Source: Hyphococcus sp. (GTDB taxonomy: Bacteria > Pseudomonadota > Alphaproteobacteria > Caulobacterales > Parvularculaceae). From it: a DNA stretch of 64,000 nt. Position numbers and translations under genes: made by a program. Location of the stretch: contig JANQON010000012.1 in assembly GCA_028289605.1 (NCBI GenBank), positions 186,001 through 250,000 on the forward strand. The letters are read 5' to 3'. Within the stretch, counting starts at the first letter, position 1. Each line of letters starts with the position of its first letter. A model generated the notes under the pieces. It was given only the letters and a program-made list of their open reading frames with translations, ran no database searches and was not told the DNA's origin. This document shows positions 1 through 9,410 of this stretch, in pieces.

Positions 1-655
1 AACCAATGCGCAGGCCGCCGGCCTCGGTCACGCCAAGATGCAGCGGACAATCAATGGCCTCGGCGAGCGCGTGATACGCCGCAACCGTCAGAAAAACGTC
101 GGACGCTTTCACGGAGATTTTAAATTCATGAAAGTCATTGTCCTGAAGAATTCTCGCGTGATCCAGCGCGCTTTCCACCATCGCTTCAGGACATGGCTCT
201 CCGTATTTTTCCAGGAGGTCTTTTTCCAGAGACCCGCCGTTGACGCCGATGCGCATGGAACAGCCATTGTCCTTGGCCGCCTTGATCACTTCCCGCACGC
301 GATCTTCCGATCCGATATTGCCCGGGTTGATGCGCAGGCACGCGGCGCCGGCCTCAGCCGCTTCAATGCCCCGCTTATAGTGAAAATGGATATCTGCAAC
401 GATGGGCACCGGCGAGTGTTTCGTGATCGTCGACATAGCCTGTGTTGAGTCCGTGTCGGGACAGGAAACGCGAATGATGTCGGCGCCGGCTTCCGCGATC
501 TCATTAATCTGTCGAATAGTCGCCTGCGGATCTGAGGTGAGCGTATTCGTCATCGACTGCACGGCGATAGGCGCGTCGCCGCCCACCGGAACGTCGCCGA
601 CCATGATCTGCCGGCATTTTCGTCGCTCGATATCGCGCCAGGGGCGTACGGACAT
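1..655 (-). CDS. ispG: 4-hydroxy-3-methylbut-2-enyl diphosphate synthase, N-terminal part
   Basis: This iron-sulfur enzyme makes HMBPP from MEcPP in the MEP isoprenoid pathway. The ORF track misses it because the window edge cuts off its 3' end. I translated the minus strand from the ATG at 655. It begins [16 protein letters not shown] and continues with the family stretches [17 protein letters not shown] and HLGVTEAGG. About 218 residues of the TIM-barrel part are present; the C-terminal cysteines that bind the 4Fe-4S cluster lie outside the window. The upstream neighbour is a RodZ-like gene, the same adjacency known from E. coli rodZ-ispG. The identification is firm, but completeness cannot be judged. 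Confidence 0.95.
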   Translation of the reverse strand, partial: MSVRPWRDIERRKCRQIMVGDVPVGGDAPIAVQSMTNTLTSDPQATIRQINEIAEAGADIIRVSCPDTDSTQAMSTITKHSPVPIVADIHFHYKRGIEAAEAGAACLRINPGNIGSEDRVREVIKAAKDNGCSMRIGVNGGSLEKDLLEKYGEPCPEAMVESALDHARILQDNDFHEFKISVKASDVFLTVAAYHALAEAIDCPLHLGVTEAGGLRIG

Positions 656-765
656 TTTGGGGCCTCTGCTCAGTGATTTCGGTTGCTTGCACCGCACAAA
701 ATCGCGTGACCGCGCAGGAAGTCAAGACCCGCCGGAAAGGCGCGAAAAATGCGCCTCCGGCCGGC

Positions 766-1599
766 TCAGAGCGGGCGCTGGAACACCAGTTCGACGCGCT
801 GGTCGAAGGCGGCCCGGGCGTTGCCCTCCACCGTTCGCGGCGCGTAACGCCACCGCCGCAGCGCGATGAGCGCCGCATCCGCGAAACAGGCGTTGGTGGC
901 GGCGGCGACGCGCTCGCCGGAAACCCTTCCCTGAGCGGTGATGGTAAAGCTCAGCGTGACGACTTCCCGAGCTTCGGCGCTGTCGAGACATCCCATTGGG
1001 TAAACCGGTTCAACGCGTTCGATCACCCGCGCCTTGACGACGTTGACCGGCGGCGCCGGCGTCGGCGTGACGCTTCTTTGTTGAACGACGCCCGCGCCGG
1101 AATTCGCGTTGTCTCCGATTTGTCTGACTTCCCGGGGCAACGTCACCTGCCAGACGCACCAGAGCACAAAGGCGAGAATCGCCACCACCGCCAGAAGCGA
1201 CAGTTCCGGCTTGTCGGCGGCTTCGGCGCTGTCTACCTCCTGAAACGACTTCGGCTCCACCGGTTTGGCTGTCGCGAACCCGACATCGTCCTTGAAACGG
1301 CTGACAACGTCGGCGGGATCCAGTTCCAGAAATTCCGCATACGCCCTGACGAAACCGATCGCATAGGGCCTCGCCGGCAGAGAAGCGAGATCAAGGCTTT
1401 CAATAGCCTGGAGATGCTGTTCCTTAATGTGCGTCTTCTGCGCCGCTTCGGTCAGTCCAAGGCCCGCGCTTTCGCGGGTCGCCGCCAGCCATGCGCCGGC
1501 GTCGGGATATGCCGCGCCTGGCGCGTCGCTGAGGCGGCGTCGCGCATCTTCCATATCCACAATTTGTGCGGCGCCATTATTGTTCGTCACGTCACGCAC
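766..1599 (-). CDS. RodZ-like HTH membrane protein with a TonB C-terminal domain
   Basis: This is a 277-residue protein. Residues about 35-103 form a RodZ-type cytoplasmic helix-turn-helix (WLAATRESAGLGLTEAA, then ARPYAIGFVRAYAEFLELD). A single membrane helix covers about 133-152 (LSLLAVVAILAFVLWCVW), followed by a short proline-rich stretch. Residues about 190-277 resemble a TonB C-terminal domain (ERVEPVYPMGCL, ALRRWRYAP). Normal RodZ has a beta domain outside the membrane at that point. The gene lies directly upstream of ispG, the place rodZ occupies in other proteobacteria, so I infer it is the positional rodZ counterpart linking MreB to an unknown periplasmic partner. The start codon is GTG; an ATG at 1554 is an alternative, and neither has a clear ribosome binding site. 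Confidence 0.8.
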   Translation of the reverse strand: MRDVTNNNGAAQIVDMEDARRRLSDAPGAAYPDAGAWLAATRESAGLGLTEAAQKTHIKEQHLQAIESLDLASLPARPYAIGFVRAYAEFLELDPADVVSRFKDDVGFATAKPVEPKSFQEVDSAEAADKPELSLLAVVAILAFVLWCVWQVTLPREVRQIGDNANSGAGVVQQRSVTPTPAPPVNVVKARVIERVEPVYPMGCLDSAEAREVVTLSFTITAQGRVSGERVAAATNACFADAALIALRRWRYAPRTVEGNARAAFDQRVELVFQRPL

Positions 1600-1671
1600 C
1601 CGTCTGCAGTCGTCATGTCCCTGGCGTCGTCTTTGTTCGACGCAGGGCCCGTCTGTTGAAGCAGGAAACCA

Positions 1672-3975
1672 TTAACCTTCAATTGACGCTATGTTGGCCC
1701 CTTTTTCGAGCAAAAACGCAGTGAATCTTTCCCGCAGCGTATCGTCAGGCGCTCCGAATTCAGAGGCCGCCCAGGCGCCGATCTCGCCCGCGTCGAGCGA
1801 GCGAATCAGACGACGGAAGGGGCCGACCGACGGCGCCGGCACGGAAAATTCGCGCACGCCCACCGCGATCAACGCGGCCGCATTGACCGGATCGGCGGCC
1901 TGTTCGCCGCAATAGGAAACAGAAACGCCCGCCGCCCTGGCTTTCTCAAGACACTGATGCAGAAAACTCAAAAAGCCCGGATTCATCATGTCATAGCGCC
2001 GCTGGACGCGCTCTGAATCCCGGTCGGCGGCAAAGTAAAACTGCGCAAGGTCGTTTCCGCCGATGGACACAAAGTCCACCTTCGCGGCGATCTCTTCGAT
2101 CCGCCACGCCGCGGCAGGCGTTTCAATCATGGCGCCGATCAGGATCTTCTCCGGCTCCGCGCCGCCGCGGCGCCTGATCCGGTCGACTTCCCGCTCGAGC
2201 TGCGCGCGGGCGTGATCAAGTTCGCTCGCCAGCGTCACCATGGGAAACATGATATGCAGCGTTCGGCCCGCGGCGGCGGCCAGCAGCGCGCGCAATTGCG
2301 GACGAATAATGCCGGGCCGATCGACGGCCATACGCAGGCCCCGCCAGCCCATGGCCGGGTTCATTTCATTGCCGTGGTCCATGTAAGCCGCCGTCTTGTC
2401 GCCGCCGATATCGGCGGTGCGGAAGATGACGGGTTTGCCGTCGGCGAGATCGAGCACCTCCCGGTACAGCGCTTCCTGCGCCGTCGCGCTCGGCAGCTGG
2501 GAACCGATGAGGAACTGCAACTCCGTTCGAAAAAGACCGACCCCGTGCGCGCCGGTGTCATTGAGATGGGGCATATCGAGCGCGAGACCGGCGTTGATCA
2601 TCACGGTGACGTCTGCGCCGTCCTTCGTCCGCGCCGGCAGCTCGCGTTCTTTGACATAGGCTTCCTGGCGCTCGCTCTGAAGTTCTTTGCGCGCGCGAAA
2701 CGCCTCCACGACATCGGATGTGGGACGAATATGGATCTCGCCCTTATCGCCGTCGACGATCACCTGGTCGCCCTGCTCGCAACGATCGATCGCGTCGCCG
2801 AGGCCGGTCACCATGGGGATTTTCAGCGCCCGCGCGACAATCGCCACATGCGACGTCGCCGACACTTCGCCAAGAACAAGGCCCTTCAGGTTCTTGCGGT
2901 CATATTCAAGCAGCTCCGCCGGCCCCATGACCCGAGCGACAAGGATCGTGTCGCCGTCGAGTTGGCCGCGGGCGCCGTTTTTGTCTCCGGACAAAAGCCG
3001 CAACAACCGGTGTGCGAGATCGTCCAGATCGTGAAGGCGCTCTCGCAAATACGGATCGCGCGCCTGCAGAAGACGCGACCGGTTTTCGTTTTTGACCTGT
3101 TCGACAGCTGCTTCCGCCGTCAGGCCAGAGAAAACCGCCGCTCGCAGGCGGTCCTTCCAGCCTCGATCATAGGCGAAGAGCCGATAGGTTTCGAGGACGT
3201 CGCGGGAAACGCCGCCAAGGCTGGCATTGTCCGCGAGCATGGCGTCGACCGAGGCGCGCAGCTCCGTCAGTCCCTGTTCCAGACGCGTCGCCTCTGTCGC
3301 CACATCGCTGGCGAAGACTTTGTGCTTCGGCGCCGGCGGCTGCAGAAACACCGCGGCGCCCGATGCGACGCCGTCGACAATCGGAAATCCGGAAAGCGTT
3401 TCCGGTCGGTGCAGCATCTCGCCGACGACAGCGGTTTCTTCCTGGCTAAGGAGTTCGCCGGATGCGGCGATTTCCGCCAGCAACGCCGCCACCGCCTGAA
3501 CCGCTTCCACTTCTTCGTCAGTGTAATTGCGCGCCGTTCTGTTTTGCACGACGAGAACGCCCAGGGTCTTGCCGGAACGGATCAGAGGCACGCCGAGAAA
3601 GGCGCTTAGCGGATCCTCGCCGGTCTCAGGGCGATACGCGAACGCCGGGTGATGCGGCGCGTCGTCAGTGACAAGCGGTCGCCGGCTTTGGGCCACCAGA
3701 CCGACAAGTCCCTCTCCGATCCCCAGCCGCGTGCGGTGAACCGCTTCGCGGTTAAGGCCTTCGGTCGAGTAGAGCTCAAGCTCGTCATCCGGCCGGCGCA
3801 AATAGATAGAGCAGACGTCGGCGACAACATGGGCCGCGATCGTGCGCGTCAAATGATCGAGCCGCTGTTGCGCGCTCGCTTCTTGCGCAACGGCGTCATG
3901 CATCCGCCGCAAAAGAACGGTGATGCCTTGATCGTTATGGCCGCCATGGGGCGGGCGTGTGTTTTCAATACTCAT
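1672..3975 (-). CDS. ptsP: PTS-Ntr enzyme I (GAF domain plus phosphotransferase)
   Basis: PtsP takes phosphate from PEP and passes it to NPr (PtsO) in the regulatory nitrogen PTS. The 767-residue protein has an N-terminal GAF domain (about 20-170, including GIGEGLVGLVAQSRRPL and FLGVPLIRSGKTLGVL). It is followed by the helical HPr-binding part and the swivel domain with the phosphorylated histidine in SATSHVAIVARAL. The PEP-binding barrel shows GLFRTELQFL, DIGGDKTAAY, SIGGNDLAQF and the catalytic cysteine in SYCGEQAADP. I use the ATG at 3975; the track start at 4002 adds nine residues. lysC ends 35 bases upstream, so the two are probably cotranscribed, an order common in alphaproteobacteria. 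Confidence 0.95.
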   Translation of the reverse strand: MSIENTRPPHGGHNDQGITVLLRRMHDAVAQEASAQQRLDHLTRTIAAHVVADVCSIYLRRPDDELELYSTEGLNREAVHRTRLGIGEGLVGLVAQSRRPLVTDDAPHHPAFAYRPETGEDPLSAFLGVPLIRSGKTLGVLVVQNRTARNYTDEEVEAVQAVAALLAEIAASGELLSQEETAVVGEMLHRPETLSGFPIVDGVASGAAVFLQPPAPKHKVFASDVATEATRLEQGLTELRASVDAMLADNASLGGVSRDVLETYRLFAYDRGWKDRLRAAVFSGLTAEAAVEQVKNENRSRLLQARDPYLRERLHDLDDLAHRLLRLLSGDKNGARGQLDGDTILVARVMGPAELLEYDRKNLKGLVLGEVSATSHVAIVARALKIPMVTGLGDAIDRCEQGDQVIVDGDKGEIHIRPTSDVVEAFRARKELQSERQEAYVKERELPARTKDGADVTVMINAGLALDMPHLNDTGAHGVGLFRTELQFLIGSQLPSATAQEALYREVLDLADGKPVIFRTADIGGDKTAAYMDHGNEMNPAMGWRGLRMAVDRPGIIRPQLRALLAAAAGRTLHIMFPMVTLASELDHARAQLEREVDRIRRRGGAEPEKILIGAMIETPAAAWRIEEIAAKVDFVSIGGNDLAQFYFAADRDSERVQRRYDMMNPGFLSFLHQCLEKARAAGVSVSYCGEQAADPVNAAALIAVGVREFSVPAPSVGPFRRLIRSLDAGEIGAWAASEFGAPDDTLRERFTAFLLEKGANIASIEG

Positions 3976-4010
3976 TGTTTTTGCGTCAGTAATTGACGCC
4001 AACCGCTTTC

Positions 4011-5261
4011 TTAGTTTGCCTTTTCCAGGCCGTACGCGTCATGAAGCGAGCGGACCGCATATTCCGCCGCGTCAGAGTCTATCAGGACACTGATTTTTAT
4101 TTCCGACGTTGAAATGTTGTGGATGTTAATGCCCTTTTCAGCAAGCGTTTGAAACATGATAGACGCCACGCCCGCGTGACTCTTCATGCCAAGACCAACG
4201 ACGGAGATTTTCGCAACGTTGCGGTCGGCCTGCAAAGACTTGTATCCGATTTGCGCCTGAACCTCGCCGAGAACTTCCACCGCGCGGTCAAGGTCGTCTT
4301 CCTTTGTGGTGAACGAAATGTTCGCAAATCCCGGTTCGCGCGAAGCGCTTTGGACGATCATGTCGATGTTGATGTTGGCTTCCGCAAGTTTTGTAAACAG
4401 GCCCGCGGCGCGCCCAGGCTCATCCGGAACGGCGAGGACCGTGACGGCGGCTTCGTTGAAGTCAGGGGTAACGGCGGTCACAATGTTCTGTTCCACAATT
4501 TCATCCTCGTCACAAATCAGCGTGCCGGAAGCGCCCGCGTCAGGCGGGTCGAAACTTGAAAGCACGCGCAGACGCACGCCATGCGCCATCGCCATCTCAA
4601 CCGACCGGGTCTGCAGGACTTTGGCGCCCACCGACGCCATTTCCAGCATTTCTTCATAGGAAATTTTCCCAATCCGCCGCGCCTGTTTGGTGAGCCTCGG
4701 ATCGGTTGTGTAAACGCCGTCCACATCAGTGTAGATATCGCAGCGCTCTGCGCCGACCACGGCGGCGAGCGCCACCGCTGAGGTATCCGATCCGCCGCGT
4801 CCAAGGGTCGTAATGCGCGCTTCCCGGTTAACGCCTTGAAACCCCGCCACGACCGCGACTTCGCCGCGGTCCATGGCGTCGCCGATAGCATTGGACTCGA
4901 TGGATCGAATACGGGCTTTGCCATGCGATTCGTCCGTGTTGAAGGGGATCTGCCACCCCTGCCAGGACCGGGCGCGAAAGCCCATTTGCTGCATGACGAG
5001 CGCCAGCAGTCCTGACGTTACCTGTTCGCCGCTGGAGACAATGGCGTCGTGCTCGACAAATCGGGCGTCCAGGGCCGGCGCAGGCGGTCCAGCTTCCTCA
5101 CAGAGCGCGACAAGGCGATTGGTTTCCCCGGCCATCGCAGAGACGACAACGGCGACGGAGTGGCCGTCTTCGACTTCCCGGCGGACGAAGGCCGCGGAAG
5201 CGCGTATCCGCTCGAGATTGGCGACCGACGTTCCGCCGAATTTCATTACAATGCGAGCCAT
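4011..5261 (-). CDS. lysC: Aspartate kinase
   Basis: This enzyme phosphorylates aspartate, the first step towards lysine, threonine, methionine and diaminopimelate. The 416-residue protein begins MARIVMKFGGTSVANLERI, carrying the kinase signature KFGGTS. It has the substrate region TLGRGGSDTSAVALAA and two C-terminal ACT domains for amino-acid feedback (VLAVPDEPGRAAGLF and VVGLGMKSHAGVASIMF). The ORF track extends 49 residues further upstream, but homologues start at this MARIVMKFGG, so I chose 5261. ubiG lies divergently on the other strand, with about 110 bases between the two starts. Confidence 0.97.
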   Translation of the reverse strand: MARIVMKFGGTSVANLERIRASAAFVRREVEDGHSVAVVVSAMAGETNRLVALCEEAGPPAPALDARFVEHDAIVSSGEQVTSGLLALVMQQMGFRARSWQGWQIPFNTDESHGKARIRSIESNAIGDAMDRGEVAVVAGFQGVNREARITTLGRGGSDTSAVALAAVVGAERCDIYTDVDGVYTTDPRLTKQARRIGKISYEEMLEMASVGAKVLQTRSVEMAMAHGVRLRVLSSFDPPDAGASGTLICDEDEIVEQNIVTAVTPDFNEAAVTVLAVPDEPGRAAGLFTKLAEANINIDMIVQSASREPGFANISFTTKEDDLDRAVEVLGEVQAQIGYKSLQADRNVAKISVVGLGMKSHAGVASIMFQTLAEKGINIHNISTSEIKISVLIDSDAAEYAVRSLHDAYGLEKAN

Positions 5262-5374
5262 GCGCGAGGTTATCCCCTGCGTTTTAACGCCATCTTGCTT
5301 GTGATGATCGGGAGGGTACCCTTTCGCCGTATCTCTATGCATCGAAACGGCCCATGGCAAGCAAGGAACAGTCA

Positions 5375-6151
5375 ATGAATGCGCGATCTGAGCTAAAATC
5401 ATCACCAAAATTAGGTGAAACGACCATAGATCCCGCAGAAATCGACAAATTCTCGGCCATCGCCGCCGAATGGTGGGATCCGTTCGGCAAATTCAAGCCG
5501 CTGCACAAATTCAATCCGGCGCGCCTGGCCTATATCCGCGACGCCGCCTGCGCTCACTTCGATCGCGACCGCCGCGCGGGCCGGCCGCTCGAGGGGCTGC
5601 GCCTTCTGGATATCGGCTGCGGCGGCGGACTCGTGGCGGAACCCATGGCGCGCCTCGGCGCTACGGTCACCGCAATTGACGCAGCGGAACGCAACATCAA
5701 AACGGCCCTCGCCCATGCGGCGCCGCAAAAACTGGAAATCGATTACCGGTGCGCCGCCGCTGAAGATCTGCTCGCCGCGGGCGAAGAACCGTTCGATATC
5801 GTTCTTAATCTTGAAGTGGTGGAGCATGTCGCCGACGTCGATTTGTTTTTGCAGACAACGGCAAACCTTGTCCGGCCGAACGGCATGCTGGTGATGGCGA
5901 CAATAAACCGTACGCTGAAGGCGCTGGCGCTGGCGAAAGTCGGCGCGGAATATATTCTGAGGTGGCTTCCGGCGGGCACGCACGATCCGCGCAAATTTGT
6001 CAAACCGGAAGAAGCCAAAGACGCGCTTTCCCGCGCCGGCATGGTGATCACCGGCGACGCTGGCGTGTCGTACAATCCGCTTATGGATGTTTGGCGCGTC
6101 ACCGACGACACGGACGTAAACTATATGCTGACCGCGGCTAAGCCGGCTTAG
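5375..6151 (+). CDS. ubiG: Ubiquinone biosynthesis O-methyltransferase
   Basis: UbiG methylates ring hydroxyls in ubiquinone synthesis using S-adenosylmethionine. The protein has the family segment [20 protein letters not shown], the SAM-binding motif [20 protein letters not shown] and the later motif [14 protein letters not shown] prefer the ATG at 5375 (258 residues) because AAGGAA sits six bases upstream; the track start at 5354 would add seven residues and has no such site. The 3' end overlaps the convergent DUF1178 gene by four bases. Confidence 0.95.
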   Translation: MNARSELKSSPKLGETTIDPAEIDKFSAIAAEWWDPFGKFKPLHKFNPARLAYIRDAACAHFDRDRRAGRPLEGLRLLDIGCGGGLVAEPMARLGATVTAIDAAERNIKTALAHAAPQKLEIDYRCAAAEDLLAAGEEPFDIVLNLEVVEHVADVDLFLQTTANLVRPNGMLVMATINRTLKALALAKVGAEYILRWLPAGTHDPRKFVKPEEAKDALSRAGMVITGDAGVSYNPLMDVWRVTDDTDVNYMLTAAKPA

Positions 6152-6615
6152 TTCAGTTTTTTGTTGGCGTCGGTGAGTTTGGGCGCGCCGGCTTTGTCCG
6201 TTTTCGGTTTGGCGCCCGGCAACGGCGCAACGCTTACGCCCTCATCGACAAGGTCTTTGACTTCCTTGCCGGTCGCCTCGCCGTAAATCCCGCGGGCGTC
6301 GGTTTCTCCGTAATGGATCTTTCGCGCCTCTTCGGGAAACTTCTCACCGACATAATCAAAGTTCTTTTGAACATAATCGCGCGCGCGATCGGCGGCGGCC
6401 GCCATCTCTTTCAGAAACGCAGCTCGCTTGGCGGAGGGCTCAGTCTGACGGCGGCGCGCGATGGCGGGCGCCATCACCGCTTTGCGCACCGTGTCGCTGC
6501 CGCACATGGGGCATTCCAGGAGGCCGTCCTCGGACTGCGCGTCGTAATCGGCGCTGTCGCGGAACCACCCCTCGAACTCATGGTCGGAGTCACAGATGAG
6601 CTGATATTTGATCAT
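6148..6615 (-). CDS. DUF1178 family protein
   Basis: This is a 155-residue protein with the DUF1178 start [20 protein letters not shown] and a CPMCGSD knuckle around residue 36, which probably binds zinc with Cys8. The middle is helical and charged, and the tail is rich in lysine and alanine. Its biochemical role is unknown. It overlaps the start of the upstream nitrilase-family gene by four bases (ATGA), so the two are translationally coupled. DUF1178 next to a Nit2-like hydrolase and glutaredoxin 3 is a recurring alphaproteobacterial arrangement (from memory). Confidence 0.9.
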   Translation of the reverse strand: MIKYQLICDSDHEFEGWFRDSADYDAQSEDGLLECPMCGSDTVRKAVMAPAIARRRQTEPSAKRAAFLKEMAAAADRARDYVQKNFDYVGEKFPEEARKIHYGETDARGIYGEATGKEVKDLVDEGVSVAPLPGAKPKTDKAGAPKLTDANKKLN

Positions 6616-7457
6616 TGATTTATAATGGTTATTTCGAACGGTTGTTCAAGAGCCAAATTCGGGATGCGCGAACGCGCCTCGTCAGCCTTGGCGATGTCGA
6701 TATCGGCGAGAATGACGCCGGGGGCGTCGTCCTCCGCCTCCGCCAGGACCTCGCCCCAAGGGCCGATAATGACCGAATGGCCCCAGGTTTCGCGTCCGTC
6801 CTCATGAGCGCCGCCCTGGGCCGGCGCAACCACAAAGGCGCCGTTTTCGATAGCCCGGGCCGTCAGCAGCGTTTTCCAGTGGGCGCGGCCGGTTTGTTTG
6901 GTAAACGCGGCCGGCACACAGAATAGATTTGCGCCCGTTCTCGCCAGTCGCCGATAGAGTTGCGGAAAGCGAACGTCGTAGCAAATCGTCAAACCAACGC
7001 TGACGCGGCCGATATTGGCGATGACGGCCTGTTCGCCGGGCGCATAAATTTTCGATTCCTTCCAGCTCTCACCGCCGGGAAGATCGACGTCAAACATATG
7101 GATCTTGTCATACCGAGCGACAATCGACCCGTCCGGCGCAAAAAGCATGGAGCGGTTCGCCGCTTTGTCGCCCTCCCTGATAGCCAAAGATCCGATCAGC
7201 AGCCAAACGCCGAGGTCCTTCGCCGCCTGCGAGAACGCCGCGATTTCCTCAAGCCCCGCCTCCGACGGCAAATCGGCGAGGAGTCTTGAACCTTTGCGAT
7301 CGACGACATTGGTCATTTCCGGCGTCGCGATGAATTGAGCGCCGCCGTCCGCCGCCTCCGCGATCAGCGACAAGGCGTCCCTGGTGTTGGCCTCCCGATC
7401 AAGGCCTGACCGCATCTGAACGCACGCGGCGCGTAGCCTGCCGTCGGCGCTAACCAT
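6612..7457 (-). CDS. Carbon-nitrogen hydrolase (Nit2/omega-amidase type)
   Basis: This is a member of the nitrilase superfamily, whose Nit2 branch hydrolyses omega-amides such as alpha-ketoglutaramate. The 281-residue protein shows the full catalytic set: Glu in IATPEMTN, Lys in YDKIHMFDVDLPGG and Cys in LTICYDVRFPQLYR. The exact substrate cannot be read from sequence; omega-amide or deaminated glutathione are the usual options for this branch. It overlaps grxC by eight bases upstream and the DUF1178 gene by four bases downstream, suggesting one operon. Confidence 0.9.
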   Translation of the reverse strand: MVSADGRLRAACVQMRSGLDREANTRDALSLIAEAADGGAQFIATPEMTNVVDRKGSRLLADLPSEAGLEEIAAFSQAAKDLGVWLLIGSLAIREGDKAANRSMLFAPDGSIVARYDKIHMFDVDLPGGESWKESKIYAPGEQAVIANIGRVSVGLTICYDVRFPQLYRRLARTGANLFCVPAAFTKQTGRAHWKTLLTARAIENGAFVVAPAQGGAHEDGRETWGHSVIIGPWGEVLAEAEDDAPGVILADIDIAKADEARSRIPNLALEQPFEITIINQ

Positions 7458-7707
7458 TCAGAAGGGGGTCCAGCTTGCCGGCGCGCTCCAGCGCCATGAG
7501 TTCATCGCATCCGCCCACATGCGTGTCTCCGACGAAGATCTGAGGATAGGTGCGTTTTCCGTTGGAGCGGGACAGCATTTCATCACGCTTTTTCTTGTCG
7601 AAAGCGGCGGAGATTTCCTCGATGTCGGCGCCCTTTTGCTTCAGCAGCGCCATGGCGCGCATGCAATACGGGCAAAGCGGGCGGGTGTAGATGGTGACAT
7701 TCTGCAT
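7450..7707 (-). CDS. grxC: Glutaredoxin 3
   Basis: This is an 85-residue thiol-disulfide oxidoreductase that uses glutathione to reduce disulfides in the cytoplasm. It has the dithiol active site CPYC at residues 12-15 (TRPLCPYCMRAMALL). The cis-proline segment RTYPQIFVGDTHVGGCDEL carries the glutathione-binding GGCDEL. Length and motifs are standard for GrxC. It sits between comF and the Nit2-like gene on the same strand. Confidence 0.95.
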   Translation of the reverse strand: MQNVTIYTRPLCPYCMRAMALLKQKGADIEEISAAFDKKKRDEMLSRSNGKRTYPQIFVGDTHVGGCDELMALERAGKLDPLLNG

Positions 7708-7737
7708 GGGTCTTTTCCAGGTCCGGCGGGCGCCCCG

Positions 7738-8499
7738 CTATATGGCGCCGACGCCGCCCTTTACAACCCGGGCCAATACGAGGGCGTCGACCCGGTCAGC
7801 GCCGGCGCGCTTTAACGCGCGAGCGGCGGCGGACAGCGTCGCGCCGGTGGTCAGCACATCGTCCACCAGCACAATGTGAGCGCCGGCGGCGGGCCGGTTT
7901 CCTCTGATCTGAAACGCTCCGGCGACATTGCGCGTGCGCGCATCGGCGGACAGGTCCTTTTGCGGCGGCGTCGCCTTTCTGCGCTCCAGCAAGTCCGGAA
8001 CGACGCGGACGCCGAGCTTCTTTGCGATCGGCGCCGCAAGGAGGCCCGACTGGTTATAGCGTCGCGACATCAACCGGCGCCGGTGCAGCGGAACCGGCGC
8101 AAGAATTGACCCAGGCGTCACGATGTCCCGACCGACGCGCGCCATCCATGCGCCGAACATGGCGGCGTGTTCGGTTCTGTCGGCGTGTTTAAACCCGACC
8201 ACAAGCTTGTGGCTTGCGTCGTCATAAACAATCGCCCCGCGCGCGCGGTCAAAAGCCTGCGGCGCCGCGATGCAGGACGGACAGACGACGCCTTCGCCAT
8301 AGTCGACCGAATAAGGAACGCCGCACAAATCGCAGAACGGCGCTTCTATGAATTGAAGCGATCTCCATCCTGCGCCGCTCAGCGCGCCGGGTTCGGCCAC
8401 GGCCTCGCCGGAAATCGGACAAATGGGCGGCGTCAGCAAATCAATCGCGCGCCGTCCAAACGTCCTGAAAAAGCCGGCGCCGGGCATTTGCGGATTCAT
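7738..8499 (-). CDS. comF: ComF family phosphoribosyltransferase-like protein
   Basis: ComF proteins are implicated in DNA uptake or processing of incoming DNA. This 253-residue copy has an N-terminal double zinc-binding module (CPISGE, then FCDLCGVPYSVDYGEGVVCPSC). The C-terminal phosphoribosyltransferase fold carries the PRPP loop HIVLVDDVLTTGATLSAAAR. The ORF track starts far upstream at 8766, but homologues begin near MNPQMPGAGFFRTFGRRAIDLL, so I use the ATG at 8499. Only 25 bases separate it from the divergent methyltransferase start, so the promoters must overlap coding sequence or be shared. dprA is also in this window. Confidence 0.9.
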   Translation of the reverse strand: MNPQMPGAGFFRTFGRRAIDLLTPPICPISGEAVAEPGALSGAGWRSLQFIEAPFCDLCGVPYSVDYGEGVVCPSCIAAPQAFDRARGAIVYDDASHKLVVGFKHADRTEHAAMFGAWMARVGRDIVTPGSILAPVPLHRRRLMSRRYNQSGLLAAPIAKKLGVRVVPDLLERRKATPPQKDLSADARTRNVAGAFQIRGNRPAAGAHIVLVDDVLTTGATLSAAARALKRAGADRVDALVLARVVKGGVGAI

Positions 8500-8524
8500 G
8501 GCCGCCAGCGTATCGCAGTCAGTT

Positions 8525-9400
8525 ATGACATCCAAGACCCGCACAGAGTCCGGGCCGCCCCGGATATTTGATCGCGCGCGCATTCGGTTAAAACGCGCGC
8601 GGGCCGCGTCCGGCTTCGCCGAACATGATTTTTTACATCGACGCGCAATAACGGATATCGTGGACCGTTTGGAGACGGTAACCCGTTCGTTCGACGTTGC
8701 GCTCTTCAACGGCGTCGGCGACCTCGCCGATATGCTGACGCCGGAGGCCGGGGTCGGGCGCGTCATTCACATGGACGCCGCGCCGTCGCGCCTGCCGAAG
8801 AGCGGCGTGCGGTTTGTAGCAGAGGAAGAGGCCCTTCCCATTGCGCCCGAAAGCATCGACTTGGTCGTCAGTCTACTGACGCTCCATGCCGTCAATGATT
8901 TTGTCGGCGCTCTGTTGCAGGCGCGACGCGCCTTGAAACCAGACGGGCTGTTTATTGCCGCGCTCTTCGGCGAAGGTACGCTCTCAACGCTGCGCGCGGC
9001 GTTGCTTGCCGCTGAAGCCAGAGAAACCGGCGCGGCCGCGTCTCGCATAGCGCCATTTGCGGCAGTGCAGGACTTTGGTCAGGCGCTTTTCAGGGCGGGT
9101 TTCGCCATGCCGGTGGCGGACACCGATGAACTCACGGTCGCTTATGAGCAGCCGACGGGCCTGGTAAATGATCTCCGCGGCATGGGAGAGACCGGCGCGC
9201 TCGCGGGCCCGCCCGCGCCGTTGCGGCGGTCGGCCGCTCTCGCAGCGCTCAGCGAGCTTCAAGAGCGGGGCGGACTAGAACGCTTCACGATCGCCTATCT
9301 CACCGGTTGGGCGCCGGGCGACGGCCAGCCCAAACCGCTCAAACCAGGATCGGCGACGGCCTCTATGGCCGCCGCCGTCCAGTCGTTCAAAACCCCGTAA
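8525..9400 (+). CDS. SAM-dependent methyltransferase, NDUFAF5/BioC-like
   Basis: This is a 291-residue class I methyltransferase-fold protein. It starts IFDRARIRLKRARAASGF and has LHRRAITDIVDRLE, a layout seen in alphaproteobacterial relatives of mitochondrial NDUFAF5, an assembly factor for respiratory complex I. The SAM motif is weak (VALFNGVGDLADML). Later motifs are clear: ESIDLVVSLLTLHAVNDFVG and RRALKPDGLFIAALFGEGTL. I infer a role in modification or assembly, but the substrate is not visible. The chosen ATG gives the conserved IFDR start; the track start at 8423 would run inside comF. Confidence 0.85.
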   Translation: MTSKTRTESGPPRIFDRARIRLKRARAASGFAEHDFLHRRAITDIVDRLETVTRSFDVALFNGVGDLADMLTPEAGVGRVIHMDAAPSRLPKSGVRFVAEEEALPIAPESIDLVVSLLTLHAVNDFVGALLQARRALKPDGLFIAALFGEGTLSTLRAALLAAEARETGAAASRIAPFAAVQDFGQALFRAGFAMPVADTDELTVAYEQPTGLVNDLRGMGETGALAGPPAPLRRSAALAALSELQERGGLERFTIAYLTGWAPGDGQPKPLKPGSATASMAAAVQSFKTP

Positions 9401-9410
9401 CCCCCAAGGA

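Noticed and set aside
673-1659. A 328-residue plus-strand ORF opposite the RodZ-like gene
   Set aside because: It is Arg-rich with no recognisable motif and lies antisense to a gene with clear domains; a shadow frame in GC-rich DNA.
2212-3609. A 465-residue plus-strand ORF opposite ptsP
   Set aside because: Arg/His-rich composition and no domains; ptsP on the other strand has full catalytic motifs.
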